Shown: positions 53,495 to 64,000 of the stretch, in pieces
How the letters are laid out: each line of letters starts with the position of its first letter
Numbering within the stretch: position 1 is the first letter of the stretch
Source of the DNA: Phytophthora quininea
Taxonomy: Eukaryota; Oomycota; Peronosporomycetes; Peronosporales; Peronosporaceae
NCBI GenBank assembly: GCA_011947345.1
Contig: JAAVTG010000618.1
Span: forward strand, 62,001 to 126,000
DNA length: 64,000 nucleotides
Reading direction: 5' to 3'
Made by a program: the position numbers and the translations under genes
The notes under the pieces: model-generated
What the model was told of the DNA's origin: nothing
Database searches by the model: none
Seen by the model: only the letters and a program-made list of their open reading frames with translations

Positions 53495-54423
53495 ATGACG
53501 GAATTCAGCGTGAACTTGCTTCCGGAACAGCTGCAGCGTATCTCGAGCAAGTTCCCGTGGTAACAATCAAAATGAATCCGCCGACACCGGAGTCGACAAT
53601 ATCACTTGGAAGCAAAAGTACTTGCAGAAATTCGTCTCTTCAGTCCCAAGCTGTCCGCTCGGACCGCAATGGCAAAGTGATCAAGTCCGGACCGATCATT
53701 TTCGATGCTGTTGGTGATGAACTTGAGGGCTCCATCGCATACGGTTTGGATGTACTACGAGTTCGACCTCTGCACGTACGTGGAAAAGCAAATCGTTCAG
53801 CTTTGACACGTGGTTCTTCTTGCTGCCAGATTCGGAGGAGATCGTGTGGGATGGCGTCCTCTTTGAAGGGCAGTCGGACAAAGTGCTGAGCGGCAGTTCG
53901 TCTCTGTGTTTCCAGCCGTTTGCGATGATCTCGACGACGGATCTGAAATGTTCCGTTCTGGACGACCTGGAGGTTGTGAAGCGTGACTTAGAGCCGATAT
54001 GTTGGTATCATCTCTTGTTGACGTACGACTGGGATCAGTAAGAGCAGTAGGTCTATCTCGACGCAGTGAACGTGTCGACAAGACAGGGAACCGTGCACCA
54101 CCACTGGCGCAGACTTTCCTACCAACAGGTAGGCTGCGGGTATATTCACTCCCATGACGAATTTCCAAAACGAGGTCCTTTCGTGGTACACTTTCCACGG
54201 TGTTGTGGATATGTTCCGCGTCTGGAAGGGAGTGCTGTCTGCCGTATCGGTTGGAAGATTGGCACACAATGGGGTAGTGGAGGACAACATTTGTTCAGTA
54301 CAAGCTGCGATGGATTGTGCGGCTGATGGATCAATTCCGTGGTCGAACGCGAGTTTGGTTCGTTGCAGTCGAGCCACGGAGAGTAAGTATGTGCAGACGG
54401 ATGATCATTTTCATTGCTCATAA
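53495..54423 (+). pseudogene. LamG / concanavalin-like domain protein, broken
   Basis: Begins MTEFSVNLLPEQLQRISSKF (an F-box-like helix is possible), stops, then continues in other frames: TWFFLLPDSEEIVWDGVLFE, CWYHLLLTYDWDQ, VYLDAVNVSTRQGTVHHHW, QQVGCGYIHSHDEFPKRGPF, YTFHGVVDMFRVWKGVLSA and IPWSNASLVRCSRATES. WYHLLLTYD..VYLDA.NV and FHGVVDMFRVW..VLS are the classic LamG/pentraxin-type strands. At least five lesions. Sugar or protein binding would be expected of an intact relative. Confidence 0.5.
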
Positions 54424-54570
54424 AATCTGTTGAGATTTCCTCGAGAAAACCCATCAATGGCCATAATAGGGGGCCATACGTATGAAGCTACACGCGATCC
54501 AGAAGCAATAGACGCCAGCATGTTACTTTTGGAGTCCTTTCCTGCCTTGCGTGCTTTCTCCGGAACGCTG

Positions 54571-55466
54571 TTAAATCACCATTGATTGTAGATTTTGACG
54601 AATGTCTTCCCTTGGCATCCTTCGAAACACCTCATTCTTTAGACGCTGTGATACTTGGGGTTTGTTCATCAAAACTGCGACTATACCGTATCTCTCAATC
54701 TCCGTGGTGCGCTTAAAAGCCTCATTTATCTCTACAGCAGAGGCGCGCTGATAAGCGAATAGAAATTCAACAACGGGAGTATATCCACGTTTCACAGCAT
54801 CCAAGAAAGCCTTGGTGACAGATTTGGGAGACACGCGATTGAAAGGACTCTTGATCAGTCCAAGAGAACCACAGTCGACAACTCTTTCGAAAACTTGGGC
54901 AATCGATTCGCTGGAGATCAGCTCCGTACTGAGAAGAATGACCATGATCTCTCCGTTGTTTGTGTTCACAAACGCTTCGTTTAAATGTAGCGAAGACACG
55001 ACTGCCCAGCCACCTTCATGAAGATCTCGACAATCACCTGAGGCGAAACCTTTCCAGTATCGTGAAGGAATTCAACAATGCAGCGACAACTGCAGCGTCA
55101 AACGCTTCGTCAATCGACGCCAGATCCAAGACTTGGTTACTGTACAGATATCTCTGTGCCTCCATGTATGTATCGCTTGCGAGGCGAGCCAGCAAACTAT
55201 TGTAGTCATCATCACCAAACAAGTCAACGTCTGCCTTGGAATAGCTCGCGAAATTTCATTCATGAATTTCCCACCTGTTGCTCGGCTACTGCGTGCGCGA
55301 AACGCTTAGCATAGTTCCAGAGAAAATATTCCGCGCCGAGAAGAAATTTCACCACGGTTAAATGTCCGCCGTGAATAACCCCACAGACGAATTTCACTAC
55401 GTGCAAGTTCCCATGCGCTGTGGTGGCCTCCATCGCTTCCCACGCCATACAATGCTCTATATAGTA
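54571..55466 (-). pseudogene. Ankyrin-like gene cut by the Helitron array (Ank3)
   Basis: Right end abuts the Helitron at 55466. HGNLHVVKFVCGVIHGGHLT, KFLLGAEYFLWNYAKRFAHA, then shifted frames DDDYNSLLARLASDTYMEAQ, SIDEAFDAAVVAALLNSF, SSLHLNEAFVNTNNGEIMVI and KAFLDAVKRGYTPVVEFLFA to a stop at 54571. Two stops and two frameshifts. The N-terminal part must have lain to the right; I cannot find it within the window after the array. Confidence 0.6.
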
Positions 55467-55777
55467 TCTTAGACTACTACAAGAGACTTGCTGTCTGTCC
55501 GTTTGTCTGTCGGTCCGTCGCCGAGTTTCGATGGACAAGATCCGGCGCTGCCATTGGCTGCCGAGCGCCAGCGACGGCGGCGCCCATTCGCCGAAAAGAG
55601 TTTCGGCCAATCGCTGCCGAGCGGAGCGAAGGCGGCCGAGACGTGGACCACACCAATAGTAGGGTGGTCCACACCAAACGTACTTAATGAAGAGGTCGAT
55701 AGTAGTCTCCACACACGTAGTCCCCCAACCAAACGCGATGGAGCGTGGGAACGTTACCTGCGCTCGCTTGCGAAACG

Positions 55778-57963
55778 ATGCTATACAAGGACATCCCCAA
55801 GGAGTTCGTTTGGAAAGAGAAGCAGTGGGTTCGGCGCAAGCAGTAGAGAGAGGCACTAGAAAGAATAATCCATGTAACCTCCCCGGACGCCGAGAAGTTT
55901 TTCCTCCGAATATTGCTCTGTAATCGAAGAGAGCCTACATCGTTCGAGAGTTTACGGACAGTTAACGGCGTCGTATGTCCCACGTTTTGGGACGCAGCGT
56001 TGCAATTGGGATATCTTGACAACGATCAAGAGTGGGCTGCATGCATGACAGAGGCTGCAAGTTTTCAGATCCCATACCAACTTCGACAGCTCTTCAGTAC
56101 ACTGTTAGTGTACTCGATGCCAAGAGATGTCCGTGGGTTGTGGGACCAATTCTATGAGGAATTGAATCGGGACATAGCGCATAAGCACCGGAACCTCCCC
56201 GAGTCTACACGGGAGACTGTGGTGTCGTTTGAGACGCTAAAAAGCGTGAACGATTTGCTAAAGGTGAGTGGGTATGCTGTGACCGATTTTGACCTTCCGC
56301 AGTTGAGTGATTTCCCGAGTTTGGTTCGAGAGTCTCTTCTCGACAACAATCTCATACGCCGCGAGAAAAGCTACAGCACAAGGACATTGGAGGCTATTGT
56401 TCGCGACGAGGCCAAACTCAACGAAGGGCAGAAAGCCGTATTTGACCAGATCATACAAGCCGTCGAAGCCGAGTTAGGACATGGGATATCGACGGCCAGC
56501 GCTTCGCGTAACGACGGGGGCAGGTCATCCACGCGGGAAGTTTCACAAAAGTTTCTTTGTTGATGAGCCTGGTGGAACGGGAAAGTCTACGCTACTTCAA
56601 TACATTTTGGCCAGGGTGCGTCTGGATGGGAAGATTGCACTTGCTGTTGCGTCCAGTGGAATTGCATCTCCACTTCCCATGGGCGGGCGTACGGCGCATT
56701 CTACTTTCAAAATTCCGCTGAAACTGGACAAGGATTCTACGTGTTCGATTTTCAAACAATCGCACCTGCGCAAGCTTATCCAGCAGACCAGTTTGGTCAT
56801 TTGGGATGAAGCTCCGATGACGCATCGCCACGCGTTTGAGGCTGTCGACCGAACGGTACGGGACATTATGGATAACCCCAGGGAGCCTTTCGGCGGAAGG
56901 GTTTTTGTGCTCTCAGGAGATTTCCGCCAGATCCTTCCTGTCGTGAAGAGAGGCACGCCTGCAGAAACGATCAATGCATGTATAAAGGAATCGCCTCTGT
57001 GGAGACACTTTTGCAGGTTCGGTTAACACAGAACATGCGCATTGGGAGCGAGGGGACAGGAGAAAGCGACGAGGATATCCTCTCTTTCTCTGAATTTTTG
57101 CTTGCCGTTGGAGAGGGTCGGCACGAAAAACGTGCTGATCTTGGCAATGACTACATCAAGATTCCTGCTGATATGCTGGTCCCAAATCCTCCTGTAGAAG
57201 ACGATAAGGACGAGGAAATAGCTCCAGGGGCAATACCAAGGGGTATGACTCGCATCATTGACGCAATGTATGCCGACGTTGCGAATCCGGAGGTTGCGAC
57301 GGATGGATATTTTGCCAGTCGGACCATTTTGCCGACTACGAACGAGACGGTACGGAGAATCAACGAGGCAGTCGCAGCTCGACTTCCGGAGACAGCGCGG
57401 GAGTATTTGTCGGTAGACTCGGTGGAGGATGATGACGGAACGTTTTTCGAGCAGGAGCTCCTCCACTCGGTGAACATGAACGGGATTCCACCTCACAGAC
57501 TGTTGCTCAAGAAGGGCATCCCCATCATGATGATGAGAAATCATGATGACTGAACCCGGATCTTGGACTGTGCAACGGGACGCGTCTACGAATCGTCGAC
57601 TTGAAGGACCACGTCATTCGAGCAACAATTATGACTGGAGAACGAACAGGCCAAGAAGTACTCATCCCGAGAATTATGTTCGTGAGCGACGACGACAACT
57701 CCGATTCCCCTTCCGGCTACGACGAAAGCAGTTCCCCGTGCAACCAGCATTCGCCATGACGATTAACAAGGCCCAAGGTCAGACGGTGTTAAACTTGAGG
57801 CTGTACTTGGCTTCCCGTGCTTTCCCATGGCCAGTTGTATGTGGCGTTGTCTCGCGTGACGTCCCGAAGCAAGTTCAAGGCGTTGATTGAGTATCCAGAG
57901 TTCGTAGACCCGGACGGAGGAGTGCACACGAGAAACATCGTGTACACGCAGATTTTCGATTAG
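55778..57963 (+). pseudogene. Helitron PIF1-like helicase, unit 1
   Basis: Begins LYKDIPKEFVWKEKQWVRRK, continues to FLRILLCNRREPTSFESLRT and LFSTLLVYSMPRDVRGLWDQ. Walker A is DEPGGTGKSTLLQY, Walker B LVIWDEAPMTHRHAFEA, motif III FVLSGDFRQILPVVKRG, then LTQNMRI, and near the end FAMTINKAQGQTVLNL plus LYVALSRVTS-like, ending YTQIFD. Frameshifts near 55855, 56560, 57020, 57545 and 57750, plus a short deletion at HDD-EPG. The SF1B helicase would unwind during rolling-circle transposition. Confidence 0.82.
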
Positions 57964-58180
57964 GAGTCGAGGTGCATTTCTTGGCTAGATGTAGTAGCTT
58001 GCCACTGCGAACTAGAACCTAGCTTTATGTTGGACAAATGGCTCTTGGCAATTTTCGTGTATTTTATAAAACATTTTATACACCTGTATGTTTTAGATTG
58101 CACTACTTAGTAATTCGTGTAAAAGCTAACTGAACCCGCCGGAGGCGGCGGTCCACACAGCTGCATCCAACCATAACCCA

Positions 58181-58208
58181 CCGCCGCGTAGCGGCGGCGC
58201 TCAGCTAG
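58181..58208 (+). repeat. Helitron unit 1 terminal hairpin and CTAG end
   Basis: Seven-bp GC stem with a GTA loop (58181-58197), then CGCTCAG and the terminal CTAG. The next base begins the TC end of unit 2 with no spacer. Confidence 0.85.
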
Positions 58209-58519
58209 TCTTAGACTACTACAAGAGACTTGCTGTCTGTCCGTTTGTCTGTCGGTCCGTCGCCGAGTTTCGATGGACAAGATCCGGCGCTGCCATTGGC
58301 TGCCGAGCGCCAGCGACGGCGGCGCCCATTCGCCGAAAGAGTTTCGGCCAATCGCTGCCGAGCGGAGCGAAGGCGGCCCGAGACGTGGACCACACCAATA
58401 GTAGGGTGGTCCACACCAAACGTACTTAATGAAGAGGTCGATAGTAGTCTCCACACACGTAGTCCCCCAACCAAACGCGATGGAGCGTGGGAACGTTACC
58501 TGCGCTCGCTTGCGAAACG

Positions 58520-60708
58520 ATGCTATACAAGGACATCCCCAAGGAGTTCGTTTGGAAAGAGAAGCAGTGGGTTCGGCGCAAGCAGTAGAGAGGCACTAGA
58601 AAGAATAATCCATGTAACCTCCCCGGACGCCGAGAAGTTTTTCCTCCGAATATTGCTCTGTAATCGAAGAGAGCCTACATCGTTCGAGAGTTTACGGACA
58701 GTTAACGGCGTCGTATGTCCCACGTTTTGGGACGCAGCGTTGCAATTGGGATATCTTGACAACGATCAAGAGTGGGCTGCATGCATGACAGAGGCTGCAA
58801 GTTTTCAGATCCCATACCAACTTCGACAGCTCTTCAGTACACTGTTAGTGTACTCGATGCCAAGAGATGTCCGTGGGTTGTGGGACCAATTCTATGAGGA
58901 ATTGAATCGGGACATAGCGCATAAGCACCGGAACCTCCCCGAGTCTACACGGGAGACTGTGGTGTCGTTTGAGACGCTAAAAAGCGTGAACGATTTGCTA
59001 AAGGTGAGTGGGTATGCTGTGACCGATTTTGACCTTCCGCAGTTGAGTGATTTCCCGAGTTTGGTTCGAGAGTCTCTTCTCGACAACAATCTCATACGCC
59101 GCGAGAAAGCTACAGCACAAGGACATTGGAGGCTATTGTTCGCGACGAGGCCAAACTCAACGAAGGGCAGAAAGCCGTATTCGACCAGATCATACAAGCC
59201 GTCGAAGCCGAGTCAGGACATGAGGTATCGACGGCCAGCGCTTCGCGTAACGACGGGGGCAGGTCATCCACGCGGGAAGTTTCACAAAAGTTTCTTTGTT
59301 GATGAGCCTGGTGGAACGGGAAAGTCTACGCTACTTCAATACATTTTGGCCAGGGTGCGTCTGGATGGGAAGATTGCACTTGCTGTTGCGTCCAGTGGAA
59401 TTGCATCTCCACTTCCCATGGGCGGGCGTACGGCGCATTCTACTTTCAAAATTCCGCTGAAACTGGACAAGGATTCTACGTGTTCGATTTTCAAACAATC
59501 GCACCTGCGCAAGCTTATCCAGCAGACCAGTTTGGTCATTTGGGATGAAGCTCCGATGACGCATCGCCACGCGTTTGAGGCTGTCGACCGAACGGTACGG
59601 GACATTATGGATAACCCCAGGGAGCCTTTCGGCGGAAAGGTTTTTGTGCTCTCAGGAGATTTCCGCCAGATCCTTCCTGTCGTGAAGAGAGGCACGCCTG
59701 CAGAAACGATCAATGCATGTATAAAGGAATCGCCTCTGTGGAGACACTTTTGCAGGTTCGGTTAACACAGAACATGCGCATTGGGAGCGAGGGGACAGGA
59801 GAAAGCGACGAGGATATCCTCTCTTTCTCTGAATTTTTGCTTGCCGTTGGAGAGGGTCGGCACGAAAACGTGCTGATCTTGGCAATGACTACATCAAGAT
59901 TCCTGCTGATATGCTGGTCCCAAATCCTCCTGTAGAAGACGACGAGGACGAGGAAATAGCTCCAGGGGCAATACCAAGGGGTATGACCCGCATCATTGAC
60001 GCAATGTATGCCGACGTTGCGAATCCGGAGGTTGCGACGGATGGATATTTTGCCAGTCGGACCATTTTGCCGACTACGAACGAGACGGTACGGAGAATCA
60101 ACGAGGCAGTCGCAGCTCGACTTCCGGAGACAGCGCGGGAGTATTTGTCGGTAGACTCGGTGGAGGATGATGACGGAACGTTTTTCGAGCAGGAGCTCCT
60201 CCACTCGGTGAACATGAACGGGATTCCACCTCACAGACTGTTGCTCAAGAAGGGCATCCCCATCATGATGATGAGAAATCATGATGATGAGAAGTCTGAA
60301 CCCGGATCTTGGACTGTGCAACGGAACGCGTCTACGAATCGTCGACTTGAAGGACCACGTCATTCGAGCAACAATTATGACTGGAGAACGAACAGGCCAA
60401 GAAGTACTCATCCCGAGAATTATGTTCGTGAGCGACGACGACAACTCCGATTCCCCTTCCGGCTACGACGAAAGCAGTTCCCCGTGCAACCAGCATTCGC
60501 CATGACGATTAACAAGGCCCAAGGTCAGACGGTGTTAAACTTGAGGCTGTACTTGGCTTCCCCGTGCTTTCCATGGCCAGTTGTATGTGGCGTTGTCTCG
60601 CGTGACGTCCCGAAGCAAGTTCAAGGCGTTGATTGAGTATCCAGAGTTCGCAGACCCGGACGGAGGAGTGCACACGAGAAACATCGTGTACACGCAGATT
60701 TTCGATTA
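58520..60708 (+). pseudogene. Helitron PIF1-like helicase, unit 2
   Basis: Same domain order as unit 1. It has the longest continuous ORF through the helicase core (to 59765) but a frameshift at about 59107 (one A lost in gagaaaagc) makes residues 290-345 of that ORF out of frame before the Walker A is regained. Further shifts near 59755, 59868 and 60285. Not functional. Confidence 0.8.
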
Positions 60709-60929
60709 GGAGTCGAGGTGCATTTCTTGGCTAGATGTAGTAGCTTGCCACTGCGAACTAGAACCTAGCTTTATGTTGGACAAATGGCTCTTGGCAATTT
60801 TCGTGTATTTTATAAAACATTTTATACACCTGTGTATGTTTTAGATTGCACTACTTAGTAATTCGTGTAAAAGCTAACTGAACCCGCCGGAGGCGGACGG
60901 TCCACACAGCTGCATCCAACCATAACCCA

Positions 60930-60957
60930 CCGCCGCGTAGCGGCGGCGCTCGGCTAG
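60930..60957 (+). repeat. Helitron unit 2 terminal hairpin and CTAG end
   Basis: Same hairpin as unit 1, followed by CGCTCGG (one base different) and CTAG, then immediately the TC start of unit 3. Confidence 0.85.
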
Positions 60958-63464
60958 TCTTAGACTACTACAAGAGACTTGCTGTCTGTCCGTTTGTCTG
61001 TCGGTCCGTCGCCGAGTTTCGATGGACAAGATCCGGCGCTGCCATTGGCTGCCGAGCGCCAGCGACGGCGGCGCCCATTCGCCGAAAAGAGTTTCGGCCA
61101 ATCGCTGCCGAGCGGAGCGAAGGCGGCCCAGACGTGGACCACACCAATAGTAGGGTGGTCCACACCAAACGTACTTAATGAAGAGGTCGATAGTAGTCTC
61201 CACACACGTAGTCCCCCCCAACCAAACGCGATGGAGCGTGGGAACGTTACCTGCGCTCGCTTGCGAAACGATGCTATACAAGGACATCCCCAAGGAGTTC
61301 GTTTGGAAAGAGAAGCAGTGGGTTCGGCGCAAGCAGTAGAGAGGCACTAGAAAGAATAATCCATGTAACCTCCCGGACGCCGAGAAGTTTTTCCTCCGAA
61401 TATTGCTCTGTAATCGAAGAGAGCCTACATCGTTCGAGAGTTTACGGACAGTTAACGGCGTCGTATGTCCCACGTTTTGGGACGCAGCGTTGCAATTGGG
61501 ATATCTTGACAACGATCAAGAGTGGGCTGCATGCATGACAGAGGCTGCAAGTTTTCAGATCCCATACCAACTTCGACAGCTCTTCAGTACACTGTTAGTG
61601 TACTCGATGCCAAGAGATGTCCGTGGGTTGTGGGACCAATTCTATGAGGAATTGAATCGGGACATAGCGCATAAGCACCGGAACCTCCCCGAGTCTACAC
61701 GGGAGACTGTGGTGTCGTTTGAGACGCTAAAAGCGTGAACGATTTGCTAAAGGTGAGTGGGTATGCTGTGACCGATTTTGACCTTCCGCAGTTGAGTGAT
61801 TTCCCGAGTTTGGTTCGAGAGTCTCTTCTCGACAACAATCTCATACGCCGCGAGAAAAGCTACAGCACAAGGACATTGGAGGCTATTGTTCGCGACGAGG
61901 CCAAACTCAACGAAGGGCAGAAAGCCGTATTTGACCAGATCATACAAGCCGTCGAAGCCGAGTTAGGACATGGGATATCGACGGCCAGCGCTTCGCGTAA
62001 CGACGGGGGCAGGTCATCCACGCGGGAAGTTTCACAAAAGTTTCTTTTTGTTGATGAGCCTGGTGGAACGGGAAAGTCTACGCTACTTCAATACATTTTG
62101 GCCAGGGTGCGTCTGGATGGGAAGATTGCACTTGCTGTTGCGTCCAGTGGAATTGCATCTCCACTTCCCATGGGCGGGCGTACGGCGCATTCTACTTTCA
62201 AAATTCCGCTGAAACTGGACAAGGATTCTACGTGTTCGATTTTCAAACAATCGCACCTGCGCAAGCTTATCCAGCAGACCAGTTTGGTCATTTGGGATGA
62301 AGCTCCGATGACGCATCGCCACGCGTTTGAGGCTGTCGACCGAACGGTACGGGACATTATGGATAACCCCAGGGAGCCTTTCGGCGGAAGGGTTTTTGTG
62401 CTCTCAGGAGATTTCCGCCAGATCCTTCCTGTCGTGAAGAGAGGCACGCCTGCAGAAACGATCAATGCATGTATAAAGGAATCGCCTCTGTGGAGACACT
62501 TTTTGCAGGTTCGGTTAACACAGAACATGCGCATTGGGAGCGAGGGGACAGGAGAAAGCGACGAGGATATCCTCTCTTTCTCTGAATTTTTGCTTGCCGT
62601 TGGAGAGGGTCGGCACGAAAAACGTGCTGATCTTGGCAATGACTACATCAAGATTCCTGCTGATATGCTGGTCCCAAATCCTCCTGTAGAAGACGATAAG
62701 GACGAGGAAATAGCTCCAGGGGCAATACCAAGGGGTATGACTCGCATCATTGACGCAATGTATGCCGACGTTGCGAATCCGGAGGTTGCGACGGATGGAT
62801 ATTTTGCCAGTCGGACCATTTTGCCGACTACGAACGAGACGGTACGGAGAATCAACGAGGCAGTCGCAGCTCGACTTCCGGAGACAGCGCGGGAGTATTT
62901 GTCGGTAGACTCGGTGGAGGATGATGACGGAACGTTTTTCGAGCAGGAGCTCCTCCACTCGGTGAACATGAACGGGATTCCACCTCACAGACTGTTGCTC
63001 AAGAAGGGCATCCCCATCATGATGATGAGAAATCATGATGATGAGAAGTCTGAACCCGGATCTTGGACTGTGCAACGGGACGCGTCTACGAATCGTCGAC
63101 TTGAAGGACCACGTCATTCGAGCAACAATTATGACTGAAGAACGAGCAGGTCAAGAAGTACTCATCCCGAGAATTATGTTCGTGAGCGACGACGACAACT
63201 CCGATTCCCCTTCCGGCTACGACGAAAGCAGTTCCCCGTGCAACCAGCACTCGCCATGACGATTAACAAGGCCCAAGGTCAGACGGTGTTAAACTTGAGG
63301 CTGTACTTGGCTTCCCCGTGCTTTCCCATGGCCAGTTGTATGTGGCGTTGTCTCGCGTGACGTCCCGAAGCAAGTTCACGGCGTTGATTGAGTATCCAGA
63401 GTTCGTAGATCCAGACGGAGGAGCGTACACGAGAAACATCGAGTACTCGCAGATTTTCGATTAG
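60958..63464 (+). mobile_element. Helitron-related unit 3, 3' end diverged or unlocated
   Basis: TC start at 60958. Coding runs to TAG at 63462-63464. After that the sequence departs from units 1 and 2 and the CCGCCGC hairpin and CTAG end are absent; the true 3' end is not identified in the window, so only the supported part is given. Confidence 0.8.
61271..63464 (+). pseudogene. Helitron PIF1-like helicase, unit 3 (best preserved core)
   Basis: From 61735 the frame is open through Walker A, Walker B, motif III and on to the PPHRLLLKKGIPIMMMRNHD region (61735-63138, 467 codons), better than in units 1 and 2. Upstream 61403-61738 is a second ORF with one base missing at about 61731 (ctaaaagcg). 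Past 63048 it shifts again, ending INKAQGQT... and SQIFD. The C-terminal end differs (FVDPDGGAYTRNIEYS against HTRNIVYT), showing an older divergence at this end. Confidence 0.8.
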
Positions 63465-64000
63465 GAGTCGAGGTGCATTTCTAGGCTAGATGTAGTAGCT
63501 TGCCACAACGAACTAGAACCTGTTTATTTTGGACAAATGGCACTTGGCACTTTCATGTTTCATAAAATATTTTATAAGCCTGTACGTTTTATTGTGAAAA
63601 GCACTCGGAATGTCTAATCAAATAGTAAATCAGCCGTTTTGGAACGTAATTAAGAGAAGGACGCTCTAATTTGTTTCTGTCGTACCTTAAATTATAGTTA
63701 CGTACTATTATTTAAGCTCATTTTAATGACCAATCCCATCTGCAGCTTTTTATACTAATGCGCCGGTTTTGGTCTCTAAATAGGTCGGAATGTCAGCGTG
63801 AAACTCGGCATTCCGAGGCACCACGCACATATAAAACTACCAGGATCAGCACGATGCAAGCACTAGCGCGAGTCTCAGTTAAAATCGGTTCTATCACCAG
63901 GACGAGGCGAACTAATGCCAAAATCTGACCGACGCGGACGCATGGGACACCGTACGCGTAATGCAGCACTACAGCTCGCCAACGGAATTCTGGTGCGTAC
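63465..64000. other. Right-end spacer, possible promoter of an off-window gene
   Basis: No complete gene. An 8-bp inverted repeat TCGGAATG...CATTCCGA lies at 63785-63816, an ATATAAAA at 63829-63836, and an ATG at 63915 opens a basic frame (MPKSDRRGRMGHRTRNAAL) to the window end. Too short to call. Confidence 0.3.

Larger units (their letters stand above)
55467..58208 (+). mobile_element. Helitron-related unit 1 (helicase-only)
   Basis: Starts TCTTAGACTAC after an A (55466) and ends with hairpin CCGCCGC-GTA-GCGGCGG (58181-58197), 7 nt, then CTAG (58205-58208). The 5'-TC / hairpin / CTAG-3' ends with A|T insertion are the Helitron signature. 2742 bp. Encodes only the C-terminal helicase; no Rep (HUH) domain. 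Directly abuts unit 2. Confidence 0.85.
58209..60957 (+). mobile_element. Helitron-related unit 2 (helicase-only)
   Basis: TCTTAGACTAC start at 58209, hairpin 60930-60946, CTAG at 60954-60957. 2749 bp, over 98% identical to unit 1 by eye. Differs by GATGAGAAGTCT retained near 60285 (absent from unit 1) and by GACGAGGACGAGG against GATAAGGACGAGG in units 1 and 3. Confidence 0.85.

Noticed and set aside
55467..63464. Three Helitron units as a plain assembly duplication
   Set aside because: The units differ by specific substitutions and indels, and junctions fall exactly at Helitron termini, which random misassembly would not produce; it still needs spanning reads.
63829..64000. New gene starting at 63915
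   Set aside because: Only 28 codons lie in the window; a TATA-like motif and basic frame are not enough.

Overview
The window is eukaryotic and looks like an oomycete, most probably a Phytophthora-type plant pathogen. The reasons are: a complete secreted RXLR-EER effector gene (42875-43315); a broken Crinkler-like gene; short GT-AG introns of about 55-95 nt; an oomycete-style Inr/FPR start-site motif in front of two genes; and the mix of elements present (Copia, chromodomain Gypsy, hAT, piggyBac, MULE, Helitron, a tRNA-derived SINE). Many genes are split by single-base frameshifts, often at homopolymers, so real decay and base-calling error cannot be fully separated.

Layout. 1-1589: ankyrin-like pseudogene on the minus strand, running off the left edge. 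1703-2761: BAG plus Hsp20-like co-chaperone. 3157-18191: two tandem multi-pass membrane-protein paralogues (A and B); B is split by four insertions: a 6.6-kb hAT, a 3.7-kb piggyBac, an 886-bp LTR-like element and a 325-bp piece. The hAT carries a fragment of translation elongation factor 3 and a serine/glycine-repeat coding stretch. 18194-26484: a cluster of six small secreted proteins of one four-cysteine family (S1-S6), mixed with a Gly/Tyr-rich secreted protein, a Crinkler-like pseudogene and a third membrane paralogue (C). 26556-27716: lipid-droplet-associated hydrolase. 27919-35173: an unrecognised gene split by a full-length Copia element (28331-33769). 35800-42400: degraded LINE, ABC-transporter, zinc-finger and MULE sequence with two minisatellites. 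42875-43315: the RXLR effector. 43640-51433: ankyrin-family pseudogene pieces with a SINE, a hAT fragment and a full-length Gypsy (45277-50763). 51470-54430: LTR-like sequence, a small acidic-tail fragment and a LamG-like pseudogene. 54571-55466: a third ankyrin pseudogene, cut by a head-to-tail array of three Helitron-related units (55467-63464), each encoding only the C-terminal helicase. 63465-64000: no supported gene.

Biology. This is a gene-sparse, transposon-rich compartment of the kind in which oomycete effectors sit. The host genes that survive are mostly secreted or membrane proteins in lineage-expanded families. The most interesting candidate system is the secreted four-cysteine family physically mixed with the multi-pass membrane family. 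S1 and membrane copy B converge with only 2 bp between their stop codons, and S5 and copy C lie in tandem 57 bp apart on the same strand.
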